56,249 bases of DNA from an uncultured Rhodospirillales bacterium (GTDB lineage Bacteria; Pseudomonadota; Alphaproteobacteria; Kiloniellales; Kiloniellaceae), in NCBI GenBank assembly GCA_913060675.1, contig CAJXUS010000027.1, forward strand, positions 1-56,249, in the 5' to 3' direction. Below, one piece after another: positions 23,790 to 32,466 of this stretch. The translations under genes were made by a program, and so were the position numbers. The notes under the pieces are model-generated. The model was given only the letters and a program-made list of their open reading frames with translations. It did no database searches and had not been told where the DNA came from. The stretch's first letter is position 1; each line of letters starts with the position of its first letter.

Positions 23790-25358
23790 GTGAAGAAAAC
23801 AAACATTGAGTGGACCAAAGTACCCGTCAGCAGACGTGGATTTTTACAAGGCGCTTCCGCACTTGGCTTGGTTAGCGCCACGGGCCTAGGTTTTGCCGGT
23901 TCGGCCTTCGCGGGTGGTTCAATTTTAAAGACAAGGGCTTACGCAGATATGCGTTCGTTGGACCCGGCCTTTTCTCAAGGTGTAAGCGACGAAGAAATCC
24001 AGGCTCCGATCTATAACAAGCTCATCCAATACAAACCCGGCAGCAAATGGGGCTGGCAGTTGGATGCAGCTGAAAGCATCGAGCAGGTAGACGACACTCA
24101 TATCAACTTCGTGCTCAAAGATAACATTGGTTATACTAACGGTTTTGGCGCAATGACCGCCGAAGATGTGAAGTATTCATTTGAGCGCATCATCGATGAC
24201 AAACTTGAATCCACCAATAAGCCCGACTGGAGCGCGTTGGATCACGTTGAAGTAACTGGCGAGCGCAGTGGTACCATCGTGTTGAAAAATGCGTTCTTGC
24301 CGTTGTGGAGCATCACGCTTCCCTACATTGGCGGTAACATCGTATCCAAAAAAGCCTTTGAGTCCGTTGGCGGTAAAATCGATACCACACCAGTTGCGAC
24401 CTCTGGTCCTTACATGCACAAGTCCTGGGAGCCAAAACAGAAAACAACCTTGGTGCGCAACCCGGATTGGAAGGGCGATCCAGCCGCTTTTGACGAAATC
24501 CAGATCTATCCGATCGATGATGAAAAAGCATCAGAAATCGCCTATGAAGCCAGCGAAATTGACTTCACGCGGGTGAGCCTTGATTCCCTGCAACGTTTGA
24601 AATCATCACCGCCGGAAAACTCCACCGTCGCTGAATTCCCATCGCTGTTTTACGTTTGGGTCGGCATGAACCTGAACAATCCAAAACTTGGAAACCTCAA
24701 GCTGCGCCAGGCTATTCAATACGCCATTGATGTGCCTTCTATCATGCAGGCCTCTTATTTTGACGGCGCGTCACCTTCCACGGGTATTATCGCGCCAGGT
24801 CTGTCAGGTCACCGCGCGCAATCTCTTACTGGAGCTGCGGCCAATATTGATAAAGCCAAGCAACTGTTTGATGAGTCAGGAGAGAGCAATGTTTCTCTGA
24901 CTATTGATGTGCTCAACAAGTCAACCAACGTGACTACGGCCCAGATCATTCAGGCAAACCTTGCAGCTATTGGCATTACGCTGGATGTACGCCTTCACGA
25001 AGCGGCGACGTTCTGGAACCTTGGTGGCAATGAAGATCTAGAATTGATCCTCAACCGCTATTCCATGACCCCGGATCCGTTCTATGCCACATCGTGGTTT
25101 ATTTCTGAACAGGCAGGTGTCTGGAACTGGGAACGCTTTGCCAGCGAAGAGTTCGACAAACTTCATACCGACGCACAGGGTGAAAAAGATCCGGCCAAAC
25201 GCGATATGATGTATCGCCGCGCTCAGGATCTCATGGAAGAAAGTGGGGCGTATAAATTTATTACCCATGAAGCGACTTCCAACATTTACCGAAACTCAAT
25301 TACCCCTGCGTTGAGGCCGGATGGATTGCCGCTTTATCGGTATTTCAACAAGGCTTAA
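23790..25358 (+). CDS. Tat-exported ABC transporter substrate-binding protein (SBP family 5)
   Basis: 522 residues from GTG 23790, with AGGGAG nine bases upstream. A twin-arginine signal is clear (VSRRGFLQGASALGLV, hydrophobic stretch, AFA before GG). The mature chain follows the Dpp/Opp/nickel-binding protein pattern: MRSLDPAFSQGVSDEEI, FVLKDNIGYTNG..MTAEDVKYSFERI and PDPFYATSW. Family 5 proteins capture peptides, opines, glutathione or similar and hand them to the permeases encoded next. First gene of a five-component operon plus amidohydrolase; divergent XRE regulator. The ligand is not known. A gamma-glutamyltransferase lies 7 kb away, which makes gamma-glutamyl peptides one possibility. 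Confidence 0.93.
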   Translation: MKKTNIEWTKVPVSRRGFLQGASALGLVSATGLGFAGSAFAGGSILKTRAYADMRSLDPAFSQGVSDEEIQAPIYNKLIQYKPGSKWGWQLDAAESIEQVDDTHINFVLKDNIGYTNGFGAMTAEDVKYSFERIIDDKLESTNKPDWSALDHVEVTGERSGTIVLKNAFLPLWSITLPYIGGNIVSKKAFESVGGKIDTTPVATSGPYMHKSWEPKQKTTLVRNPDWKGDPAAFDEIQIYPIDDEKASEIAYEASEIDFTRVSLDSLQRLKSSPPENSTVAEFPSLFYVWVGMNLNNPKLGNLKLRQAIQYAIDVPSIMQASYFDGASPSTGIIAPGLSGHRAQSLTGAAANIDKAKQLFDESGESNVSLTIDVLNKSTNVTTAQIIQANLAAIGITLDVRLHEAATFWNLGGNEDLELILNRYSMTPDPFYATSWFISEQAGVWNWERFASEEFDKLHTDAQGEKDPAKRDMMYRRAQDLMEESGAYKFITHEATSNIYRNSITPALRPDGLPLYRYFNKA

Positions 25359-25372
25359 TCGTTCTCCCTAGG

Positions 25373-25412
25373 CGGGTGGTGGTTTGTTTTATTGGCTGCC
25401 ACCCGTTCTTTT
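25373..25412 (+). terminator. Partial terminator between binding-protein and permease genes
   Basis: CGGGTGG (25373-25379) pairs with CCACCCG (25399-25405), followed by TTCTTTTT. Such leaky hairpins are common after binding-protein genes and let the binding protein exceed the membrane parts in amount. Confidence 0.7.
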
Positions 25413-25445
25413 TGGATCTATTTATTGGCATGAAAGACCGTCGTA

Positions 25446-26390
25446 ATGCTGTCTTACATACTTAGGCGACTTGGCCTGGCAATGGTGATTACGGTGCTGG
25501 CCGTGACGCTGCTTTTTTTAATCATTCACATGATCCCAGGTGATCCCGTTAGCACGATGTTGGGGCCCCGCGCTTCACCTGAACTGCGCGCCGCACTGGA
25601 AGAGCGCATGGGCCTTAACCGTCCTTTGTTTGTGCAGATTGGTCTGTTTTTTTTCAACATGCTGAACGGGGATTTGGGAACAGACGTGTTCTCCAATCGT
25701 CAGGTTACCGATATTGTGCTTGGTCAGTTGCCCTATACCCTAACGCTGATCCTCAGTTCCATTACCTGGTCGGCAACTCTGGGCATTACCTTGGGGTGTT
25801 ATTCTGCTGCAAACCGGAACTCTTTGGCTGATCGCCTGACCGGTATTCTTTCTGTCAGCATGATTGCGGTACCGGCATTTGTAGTGTCGCTTTATTCCCT
25901 GCTGATTTTTGCGGTTAACCTAAAATGGTTCCCCGCTATTGGCGCAGGAGAGCCAGGTAATTTTTCCGATCAGCTCTGGCATCTGGTTTTACCTAGTCTT
26001 GCCATTGGTCTTTCGTGGGTTGGGTACATCGCGCGATTGGTGCGGGCATCGATGTTGGAAATCATGGGCGAGGGCCATGTGCGAACCGCACGATCATTTG
26101 GCCTACCAGAGCGCTGGATTACCTATAGCTATGCTCTCCGGCTTGCAATCTTGCCAACGGTTACGGTTATTGGTGTCGGCATGGGGTTCTTGCTATCAGC
26201 GGCGGTCTTTACCGAAATCGTGTTTTCCCGCCCGGGTTTGGGCAAGCTGGTGATCGATTCAATAACCACACGGAACTATCCCGTTGTCATGGGGGCGGTG
26301 TTGTTTTCAACCCTGATCTTCGTTGCTTCGACCACATTGGCCGATATTGTAAACGCGGTTCTTGACCCGCGTGTGCGATCTTCGAAATAG
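25446..26390 (+). CDS. ABC transporter permease, DppB/OppB type
   Basis: 314 residues with six membrane helices. It begins with the family's first helix (YILRRLGLAMVITVLAVTLLFLIIHMIPGDP) and carries the EAA loop around RTARSFGLPERW before the last helices. It forms half of the inner-membrane channel with the next gene. The stop codon is 10 bp ahead of the second permease start. Transport specificity lies with the binding protein and is unknown. Confidence 0.93.
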   Translation: MLSYILRRLGLAMVITVLAVTLLFLIIHMIPGDPVSTMLGPRASPELRAALEERMGLNRPLFVQIGLFFFNMLNGDLGTDVFSNRQVTDIVLGQLPYTLTLILSSITWSATLGITLGCYSAANRNSLADRLTGILSVSMIAVPAFVVSLYSLLIFAVNLKWFPAIGAGEPGNFSDQLWHLVLPSLAIGLSWVGYIARLVRASMLEIMGEGHVRTARSFGLPERWITYSYALRLAILPTVTVIGVGMGFLLSAAVFTEIVFSRPGLGKLVIDSITTRNYPVVMGAVLFSTLIFVASTTLADIVNAVLDPRVRSSK

Positions 26391-26400
26391 GACGGATAGC

Positions 26401-27276
26401 ATGAGCGAACCTATAAAAAATAATTCAGAGATCGTCGAAATTTTCCGCCATCTCATCCGCGATCAGCTTGGTCTGTTGGGCTTGATCATCGTCGTCCTTA
26501 TTATTGGCAGTGCGATCTTCGCACCGCTTATTGCACCTTACGATCCCATTGCCATGAATATCCCTGATCGCATACAGGGACCAAGCTTTGCTCATATTTT
26601 GGGTACGGATCAGTTGGGACGCGATACTTTTTCTCGAGTGATTTACGGTGGACGTGTCGCCCTTCAAGTTGCCCTGCCAACCATCGCTGGCGCGCTTTTT
26701 CTTGGTCTATTGCTTGGTATGATCGCGGGTTACGGCCCTAAGTGGCTCGACAACTTGATTCTGCTCTTTTTTGATACTGTGCGCTCTTTTCCAACTGTGA
26801 TGTTTGCCCTTGCTGTTGTTGCCCTGGTTGGTCCTAGTCTGAACACAGTTATCATGGTGATTATGGCAACATCAATTCCCACTTATGGTCGCGTGGTCCG
26901 GACAATGACGCAATCGATTAAAACCAGCGAATTTATCACGGCCGAGCGTTCCTTGGGCGCATCAACTGTCCGCATCATGGGCGTTCATATCTTACCAAAT
27001 GTGTTGGGACCGCTCGCGGTTTTGGCGGCGATGGATATTCCGACAATCGTTGGACTTGAGGCTGGCCTGAGTTTCCTCGGAATGGGAGTGAAACCCCCGA
27101 CGCCTTCGTGGGGATCCCTACTCAATGATGGCTATTCCCTGCTTCGCAATACCCCATGGCTCATTATCGCGGGTGGTATCCCTCTGATCTTGATAACTCT
27201 CGGGTTTACCTTCTTGGGTGAAGCATTGAGAGACGTTGTCGATCCTAAATTGCGTGGACGTGGAGGGTCAAAGTAA
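26401..27276 (+). CDS. ABC transporter permease, DppC/OppC type
   Basis: 291 residues from the ATG at 26401, preceded by AGGACGG; the longer frame starting inside the previous gene is rejected. An N-terminal helix with the LIAPYDP motif, then GTDQLGRDTFSRVIYGGRVAL, is diagnostic of the DppC/OppC group. The EAA loop region is TAERSLGASTVRI. Its TAA overlaps the ATG of the next gene (TAATG), so translation is coupled with the ATPase gene. Confidence 0.93.
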   Translation: MSEPIKNNSEIVEIFRHLIRDQLGLLGLIIVVLIIGSAIFAPLIAPYDPIAMNIPDRIQGPSFAHILGTDQLGRDTFSRVIYGGRVALQVALPTIAGALFLGLLLGMIAGYGPKWLDNLILLFFDTVRSFPTVMFALAVVALVGPSLNTVIMVIMATSIPTYGRVVRTMTQSIKTSEFITAERSLGASTVRIMGVHILPNVLGPLAVLAAMDIPTIVGLEAGLSFLGMGVKPPTPSWGSLLNDGYSLLRNTPWLIIAGGIPLILITLGFTFLGEALRDVVDPKLRGRGGSK

Positions 27277-28328
27277 TGCCAGATCTATTACAATCCGAAG
27301 TATTACCGGAAACTTCCGATAATGTTCTCGATATTCGAGATCTCTCGATTAATTATGGCACCCCGCGTGGAGAACTGCAGGCCTTACGTCATGTCTCCAT
27401 GTCCATTGGCAAGAAGAAGATCGTTGGTATCGTCGGCGAAAGTGGGTGCGGGAAATCGACCCTGATCTCTGCGATCATTCGCTTGATGGCATCGAATGCC
27501 ACGGTTCAATCGGGTGAAATCTTGTTCAAGGATCAAGATCTGCTTGGGCTCAAAGAAAAGCAGATGCGAGCCCTACGTGGCATTGATATCTCTATGGTGT
27601 TTCAAGATCCGATGCAGACCCACAATCCGGTTCTAACCATCGGGCGACAAATGGTTGATATTCAGTATCGCGACAAGCTGTCAAAAGCGAATAAGAAAAA
27701 GCGCGCGGCGGGAATGTTGGCCTTGGTTGGCATCCCCGATCCCGAAGCTCGGCTTAACCAATACCCCTATGAATTTTCCGGCGGTATGCGCCAAAGAATT
27801 GCCATTGCAATGGCCTTGATGGCCAAGCCTGATCTGCTGATTGCGGATGAGCCGACAACGGCGTTGGATGCAACCCTTGAGGTCCAAATCATCAAACGAC
27901 TGGAAGAACTACAGGACGAAATCGGTTGTTCGATCCTCTTTATCTCGCACCATCTCGGCGTCATTGCCGAGCTCTGTGATGAAGTCGTGGTGATGTATGC
28001 GGGTGAAGTTATCGAACAGGGTTCTGTGCGCGATGTGTTTCACAATCCAGCCCACCCTTATACGGCAGCGTTGTTGAAATGTGACCCCGGTCATATCAAA
28101 GAAAAAACCCGCAACCTTCCGACCATTCCGGGGGAAGTCCCGGATCTGGTTGATCTGCCATCTGGCTGTATCTATCAACAAAGGTGCACCAAAGGGTTTG
28201 CGCGCTGTCAAAGCGAACGACCAGCGTTCAGGCAGATAAACGGATCCCACGGGGTAGCTTGCCATCTGACTGAAACAGATCTGTCTAAAGAAACCAGCCA
28301 GCAAAACGAAGAGGGCATAACATCATGA
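27276..28328 (+). CDS. ABC transporter ATP-binding protein, DppD/OppD type
   Basis: 350 residues. Walker A GESGCGKST, signature FSGGMRQRIAIA, Walker B LLIADEPTTALD and the switch histidine in FISHHLG are all intact. The C-terminal oligopeptide domain (GCIYQQRC..GFARCQSERP) has the cysteines seen in this family, some of which bind an iron-sulfur cluster. Cytoplasmic, powering import with the partner ATPase. ATGA overlap with the next gene and TAATG overlap with the previous one show an operon. Confidence 0.94.
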   Translation: MPDLLQSEVLPETSDNVLDIRDLSINYGTPRGELQALRHVSMSIGKKKIVGIVGESGCGKSTLISAIIRLMASNATVQSGEILFKDQDLLGLKEKQMRALRGIDISMVFQDPMQTHNPVLTIGRQMVDIQYRDKLSKANKKKRAAGMLALVGIPDPEARLNQYPYEFSGGMRQRIAIAMALMAKPDLLIADEPTTALDATLEVQIIKRLEELQDEIGCSILFISHHLGVIAELCDEVVVMYAGEVIEQGSVRDVFHNPAHPYTAALLKCDPGHIKEKTRNLPTIPGEVPDLVDLPSGCIYQQRCTKGFARCQSERPAFRQINGSHGVACHLTETDLSKETSQQNEEGITS

Positions 28329-29311
28329 ATGCACTTCTTGAAATCGAAGACGTCTTTGTCAGCTTTGGTGTACGTGGCAAAGGGTTGACGGGCAAGCGAG
28401 GTAGTATAGATGCCGTCTCTGGTGTTAGTCTTAACATCGAACAGGGTAAAACCTATGGCATCGTAGGCGAGAGTGGTTCTGGTAAGACAACATTGGCTCA
28501 AGCCGTCACCGGACTTCATCATGCCAGTGAAGGATCAATTCGTTATCGCGGACAAGAGTTACGTGACCTGCCCGAAGCGAAATTCCGTCCGCTGCGCAGT
28601 GAAATTGTGATGATGTTCCAAGATCCGATTGGCAGTCTTAGTCCACGTCTCACCATTAGATCCTTGATCACAGAGCCTTTTCGCATTCAAGGCATGAAAG
28701 ATCGTGATCTTGATGCCGAGGCCAGTCGGTTGCTTAAAATGGTTGGTCTGCCACAAGAATTTGCCAACCGTTATCCCTACCAGATTTCAGGCGGGCAGGC
28801 GCGACGGGTTGGCGTGGCTCGTGCTCTGGCGCTGGAGCCAAAACTACTGATTGCGGATGAGCCGACAGCGGGACTGGATGTATCGGTCCAAGGCGAAATG
28901 CTCAATCTCTTGGCCCGTTTGCAAGACGAGTTGGGCCTGGCGATTATGATCATCACTCACAATTTGAATGTCGTGCGTCATATTACCGACACTGTCGGCA
29001 TCATGTATCTTGGCAAGCTTGTGGAAGAGGGACCAACCGAAGAGGTTTTTGCCAATCCGCAACACCCTTATACCTTGGCACTTCTGGCTGCCAATCCTGA
29101 GCCCGATCCTGATGCCAAGTTAATGCGGATCGAACTCAAGGGTGAGCCGCCGAGTATCTTGCAACGCCCTTCTGGCTGTGAATTTCACAATCGCTGTCCC
29201 TTTGTTCAAGCTAATTGTCACCAAGATGTCCCCCAATGGTCTAATTCTGAATTAGGTGGCGCACATCGTTGTCATTACCCTCAAATCTGGAAGAATAATC
29301 AGGTCGTTTAA
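28325..29311 (+). CDS. ABC transporter ATP-binding protein, DppF/OppF type
   Basis: 328 residues. Walker A GESGSGKTT, signature ISGGQARRVGVARAL, Walker B LLIADEPTAGLD, switch histidine in IITHNLN. The C-terminal oligopeptide extension has the usual cysteines (GCEFHNRCPFVQANC). Starts within the ATGA overlap of the previous ATPase and ends one base before the amidohydrolase gene. It completes a full importer: binding protein, two permeases, two ATPases. Confidence 0.94.
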   Translation: MNALLEIEDVFVSFGVRGKGLTGKRGSIDAVSGVSLNIEQGKTYGIVGESGSGKTTLAQAVTGLHHASEGSIRYRGQELRDLPEAKFRPLRSEIVMMFQDPIGSLSPRLTIRSLITEPFRIQGMKDRDLDAEASRLLKMVGLPQEFANRYPYQISGGQARRVGVARALALEPKLLIADEPTAGLDVSVQGEMLNLLARLQDELGLAIMIITHNLNVVRHITDTVGIMYLGKLVEEGPTEEVFANPQHPYTLALLAANPEPDPDAKLMRIELKGEPPSILQRPSGCEFHNRCPFVQANCHQDVPQWSNSELGGAHRCHYPQIWKNNQVV

Positions 29312-29312
29312 A

Positions 29313-30938
29313 ATGAGTACAGAAAACAAAATCTTCACCAACGGTCACATTATGACCGTCGATAACAACAACAGAGAAGTTGAAGCAGTTGGCATTTGTG
29401 GTGACCGTATTATCTCTGCTGGCAGCTTCAATAAAGTCCAAGCCGAATTACCAAAAGATGCAACGGTTATTGATCTCCACGGTAAAACCATGATCCCGGC
29501 TTTTATCGATCCACACGGCCACTTCCCCGATCCCGGATTTATTGATCTCTATCGGGCTGACCTTGCGTCGCCACCGCGTGGGGAAAGCACCTGTTTAGCT
29601 GATGTATTTCGTCTGGTCGGGGAAAAGGTCGCCCAAACACCTGTTGGTGACTGGGTGATGGGCGCCGCGCTGGATCACACGTCGCTGGTTGAAGGCCGAA
29701 TGCCTAACCGGGATGAGTTGGATAGGATATCAACTGAACATCCTATCTGGGTTATCCATGCCTCTGGCCATTGCGGATCTGCCAACTCACTGGCTCTGGA
29801 GCGACAAGGCATTACTGAAGATACCCAGGATATCCTCGGCGGTCGTTTCCTGCGCGATGCTAAGGGGCGGCTCAATGGTCAGATAGAGGGTATTTCTGCC
29901 ATGGCAGAGATGGGGGACACCCATTTTCTGATTAACTCGGAACGGTTTCGCGAAGGGTTTGATACTTGCCGTGCGGAATACCTCCGCCATGGCGTAACAC
30001 TGGCCCAAAATGCCTGGGCGCCGACCTCGCTTTTAGAAATGTTTGCTGAAGTGGCGGAACAAGGTGATCCGGGCATAGACCTTGTGGTTTTACCAATTGC
30101 CGAGATCGAGCCGGAGTTTTCCACGACAGGTCTGGGCGCGCACTGGCCGGATGATACCTATATTAAGTTGGGCCCGCGCAAGCTTTTTACCGATGGTTCG
30201 TTCCAGATGCGCACGGCTTATCTAACTGAGCCCTTTTTTACCGCGCAAGATGGCGGCACACCGGATTGTGGTTTGCCTTATGTGGAGCGCGAAGTGCTTT
30301 TTTCCGAGATCAAAAAACTGCACGACATGGGCTTTCAGATACATACCCATTCCAACGGGGATGCGGGCAGTGACATGTTACTCGATGCCTTGGAGGCGGC
30401 GTTGCTAGCCAATCCAAGAAAGGACCACAGGCATACGCTTATTCATGGCCAGGTGTTGCGCGATGATCAGTTGGCGCGGATGCACAAACTGGGTGTGACC
30501 GTCAGCTTTTTCAGTGCGCACATCTATTACTGGGGCGATAAACACTACACAGATTTCTTAGGGCCTGAGCGCGCTAACAGGATTTCTCCCGCAGGATCAG
30601 CCGAGCGAGCCAAGGTGCGCTATACCATCCACAATGATGCTGCTGTAACACCAACCCGCCCGTTGCATCTGATGCATTGTGCGGTCAACCGAAAGACATC
30701 CTCTGGACGTGTCCTCGGCGAAGATCAACGCATCTCGGTCACAAGTGCCCTGCGGGCGCATACTATCGATGCCGCTTGGCAGGTGTTTCAGGAAAACGAA
30801 CGTGGATCGATTGAAACGGGCAAACTGGCTGACTTCGCCATCCTCAGCGATGACCCCATCATGAGGTCAGATACTCTGGATCAGGTCCGGGTAGTGGAAA
30901 CGATCCGCCGCGGGAGAACGGTTTGGAAACAGGGTTAG
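29313..30938 (+). CDS. Amidohydrolase-superfamily protein (YtcJ-like)
   Basis: 541 residues from the ATG at 29313, one base after the ATPase stop; the frame opens 19 codons earlier but inside the ATPase gene. Metal-site elements in order: DPHGH (HxH), HASGHCGS, HTHSNGDAGSD, HTLIHGQ and HNDAAVTP, as in the amidohydrolase 3 group. The C-terminal strand set (ETGKLADFAIL) closes the composite domain. Such enzymes hydrolyse amide or related bonds in imported small molecules. Last gene of the transporter operon and followed by a strong hairpin, so it probably acts on the imported compound. No signal peptide; cytoplasmic. Confidence 0.9.
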   Translation: MSTENKIFTNGHIMTVDNNNREVEAVGICGDRIISAGSFNKVQAELPKDATVIDLHGKTMIPAFIDPHGHFPDPGFIDLYRADLASPPRGESTCLADVFRLVGEKVAQTPVGDWVMGAALDHTSLVEGRMPNRDELDRISTEHPIWVIHASGHCGSANSLALERQGITEDTQDILGGRFLRDAKGRLNGQIEGISAMAEMGDTHFLINSERFREGFDTCRAEYLRHGVTLAQNAWAPTSLLEMFAEVAEQGDPGIDLVVLPIAEIEPEFSTTGLGAHWPDDTYIKLGPRKLFTDGSFQMRTAYLTEPFFTAQDGGTPDCGLPYVEREVLFSEIKKLHDMGFQIHTHSNGDAGSDMLLDALEAALLANPRKDHRHTLIHGQVLRDDQLARMHKLGVTVSFFSAHIYYWGDKHYTDFLGPERANRISPAGSAERAKVRYTIHNDAAVTPTRPLHLMHCAVNRKTSSGRVLGEDQRISVTSALRAHTIDAAWQVFQENERGSIETGKLADFAILSDDPIMRSDTLDQVRVVETIRRGRTVWKQG

Positions 30939-30952
30939 TGTAGAAATCTATT

Positions 30953-30978
30953 GGTACTGCCTTTTCGAAGGCGGTACC
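30953..30978. terminator. Bidirectional terminator
   Basis: GGTACTGCCTT pairs with AAGGCGGTACC around a TTCG tetraloop, with one G-U wobble in eleven pairs. It lies between the convergent amidohydrolase and LysR genes. T-runs are short, but the stem and tetraloop are strong. Confidence 0.75.
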
Positions 30979-30984
30979 TAATAT

Positions 30985-31944
30985 CTAAAGTCCAAGTTTT
31001 GCAGATAATTCGGCAAAGGCATCTGGAATTGCCTGTTTCAATTCTCTTTCCGTTTCTGAACTTTGCAGCCAGGGGGAGACGGCGAAGTAGAAGTGGGTCT
31101 TTTGTTCGAACTCTTCGATTTCCCGCCAAACCAATCCGGGGTTCTTCTGGCAGAAAAGTTCAGCGATCAAAACGTTACCAATATAAAGCGCATTAAACTC
31201 TTCGGCCATTTGCATGGCGAGGGTGGAGTAGGGTGTTTCAAGCAGGTTTTGGATCTGTAAATTGTGGCGGCGGAAGATGTCCTGATGCTCACTGTAGCAA
31301 GGATCACTTTTGGGGACTGAGATCATTTTCTGATTTTGCAGGTCTGCGACGGCCAACTGTGTTTTGTCTGCGAGAGGGTGCTTTGTGGGCAGGATGCAAA
31401 CTTGACGGGCAGAGAGAAAACGTTGGTTCTCGATACTTTTGTGATCCAGTGGCCTGGTATGAAAGGCAACATCCGCACGATTTTCTGTCAAAGCAATGAC
31501 GGAATCTTCTTGGGACGCGGATGTGACTTGAAAGTGCATGCTGGCTTGCCGTGGTAACTTGGTTAGCAAGTGAGGCAGCACCAAAGACGAATTTGAAAAC
31601 GAGGCACAAATGCGCAGCTGATTGAGTTGCCGAGTTTGACCACGCCGCCACTTGGTGAAGGTTTTGTCGATCCCCGAAAGCAGGTCTTCGACATCTTCAT
31701 ACAGGATCTTGGCGCGCTCGGTTGGAAATACACGTCCGTTTTGGCGAATGAAAAGCTCAGTCTCAAAAGTGGTCTCGAGGCGCTGGATGTGTTGGCTGAT
31801 CGAGGGTTGGGTCACGCCAAGCTTCCCTGCGGCTTTGGTAAGGCTTCCCGTCTCCATGACCGCCGCAAAAGCCTCAAGAGATTTCAAATAGGCGAGCTTG
31901 CTTTCTTTAAGGCTAAACATGGATGGTTTTGCGATGTTGCTCAC
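30985..31944 (-). CDS. LysR-family regulator
   Basis: 319 residues from GTG 31944, preceded by AGGACC; an inner ATG at 31920 is an alternative. The winged helix begins near residue 16 (YLKSLEAFAAVMETGSLTKAA) with GVTQPSISQHIQRLE as the recognition helix. The remaining ~225 residues are the effector-binding domain. It faces the ggt gene across a 522-bp gap and is convergent with the transporter operon, so ggt and the operon are both candidate targets. Confidence 0.9.
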   Translation of the reverse strand: MSNIAKPSMFSLKESKLAYLKSLEAFAAVMETGSLTKAAGKLGVTQPSISQHIQRLETTFETELFIRQNGRVFPTERAKILYEDVEDLLSGIDKTFTKWRRGQTRQLNQLRICASFSNSSLVLPHLLTKLPRQASMHFQVTSASQEDSVIALTENRADVAFHTRPLDHKSIENQRFLSARQVCILPTKHPLADKTQLAVADLQNQKMISVPKSDPCYSEHQDIFRRHNLQIQNLLETPYSTLAMQMAEEFNALYIGNVLIAELFCQKNPGLVWREIEEFEQKTHFYFAVSPWLQSSETERELKQAIPDAFAELSAKLGL

Positions 31945-32466
31945 ACTTAAGGTCCTGTTCTTGGATTGGGTCTGTTGTCTGGTTCAAGGTCATAATTTTT
32001 AGCTTATGTATAGTGTTCACAATTAATTCTTACCTTAGGAGCAAAGAGCAAAGTGTAGGCAACCTACATTTGCGATGCTGTCCCAAAACTATGGTGACAG
32101 GTAAGGGGTAAGTGGAAGCGCTTTACAACGTTGCCAAACAAATTCATTAGGAGCTATGCTATTAAAACAACCTATAAGTTCATAAGTTTATTTTATAAGA
32201 TTGTTGGCTACTCCGTAAAGCTGTAGCCATTGTTATCTGTGATTATTTGTATATCTCCGGTGATTTAATGGGAAATACTCTCTTCGCAGTTCTTGAAACT
32301 GATCTCTGAGTTTATAAATAAAATCTATAATAAGTGTTCACCAGTTAAAAGAATTCAATTAAATGCCGCCTATTCGTTACCACTAAAGAAAATATGACGC
32401 TCTAAATAGTTAGCCTAAATAGAATGCCCAACTAGATCAGCCAAATAAAATACAGGGAAGAATTTA
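31945..32466. other. Long AT-rich leader between LysR and ggt
   Basis: No gene is seen in 522 bp. Two small inverted repeats are present: AAGTGTAGG/CCTACATTT around CAA (32051-32070) and GGCTAC/GTAGCC (about 32209-32231). Either could be a regulator site or an RNA hairpin in a long ggt leader. ATG at 32467 is preceded by AGGGAAG. Confidence 0.5.
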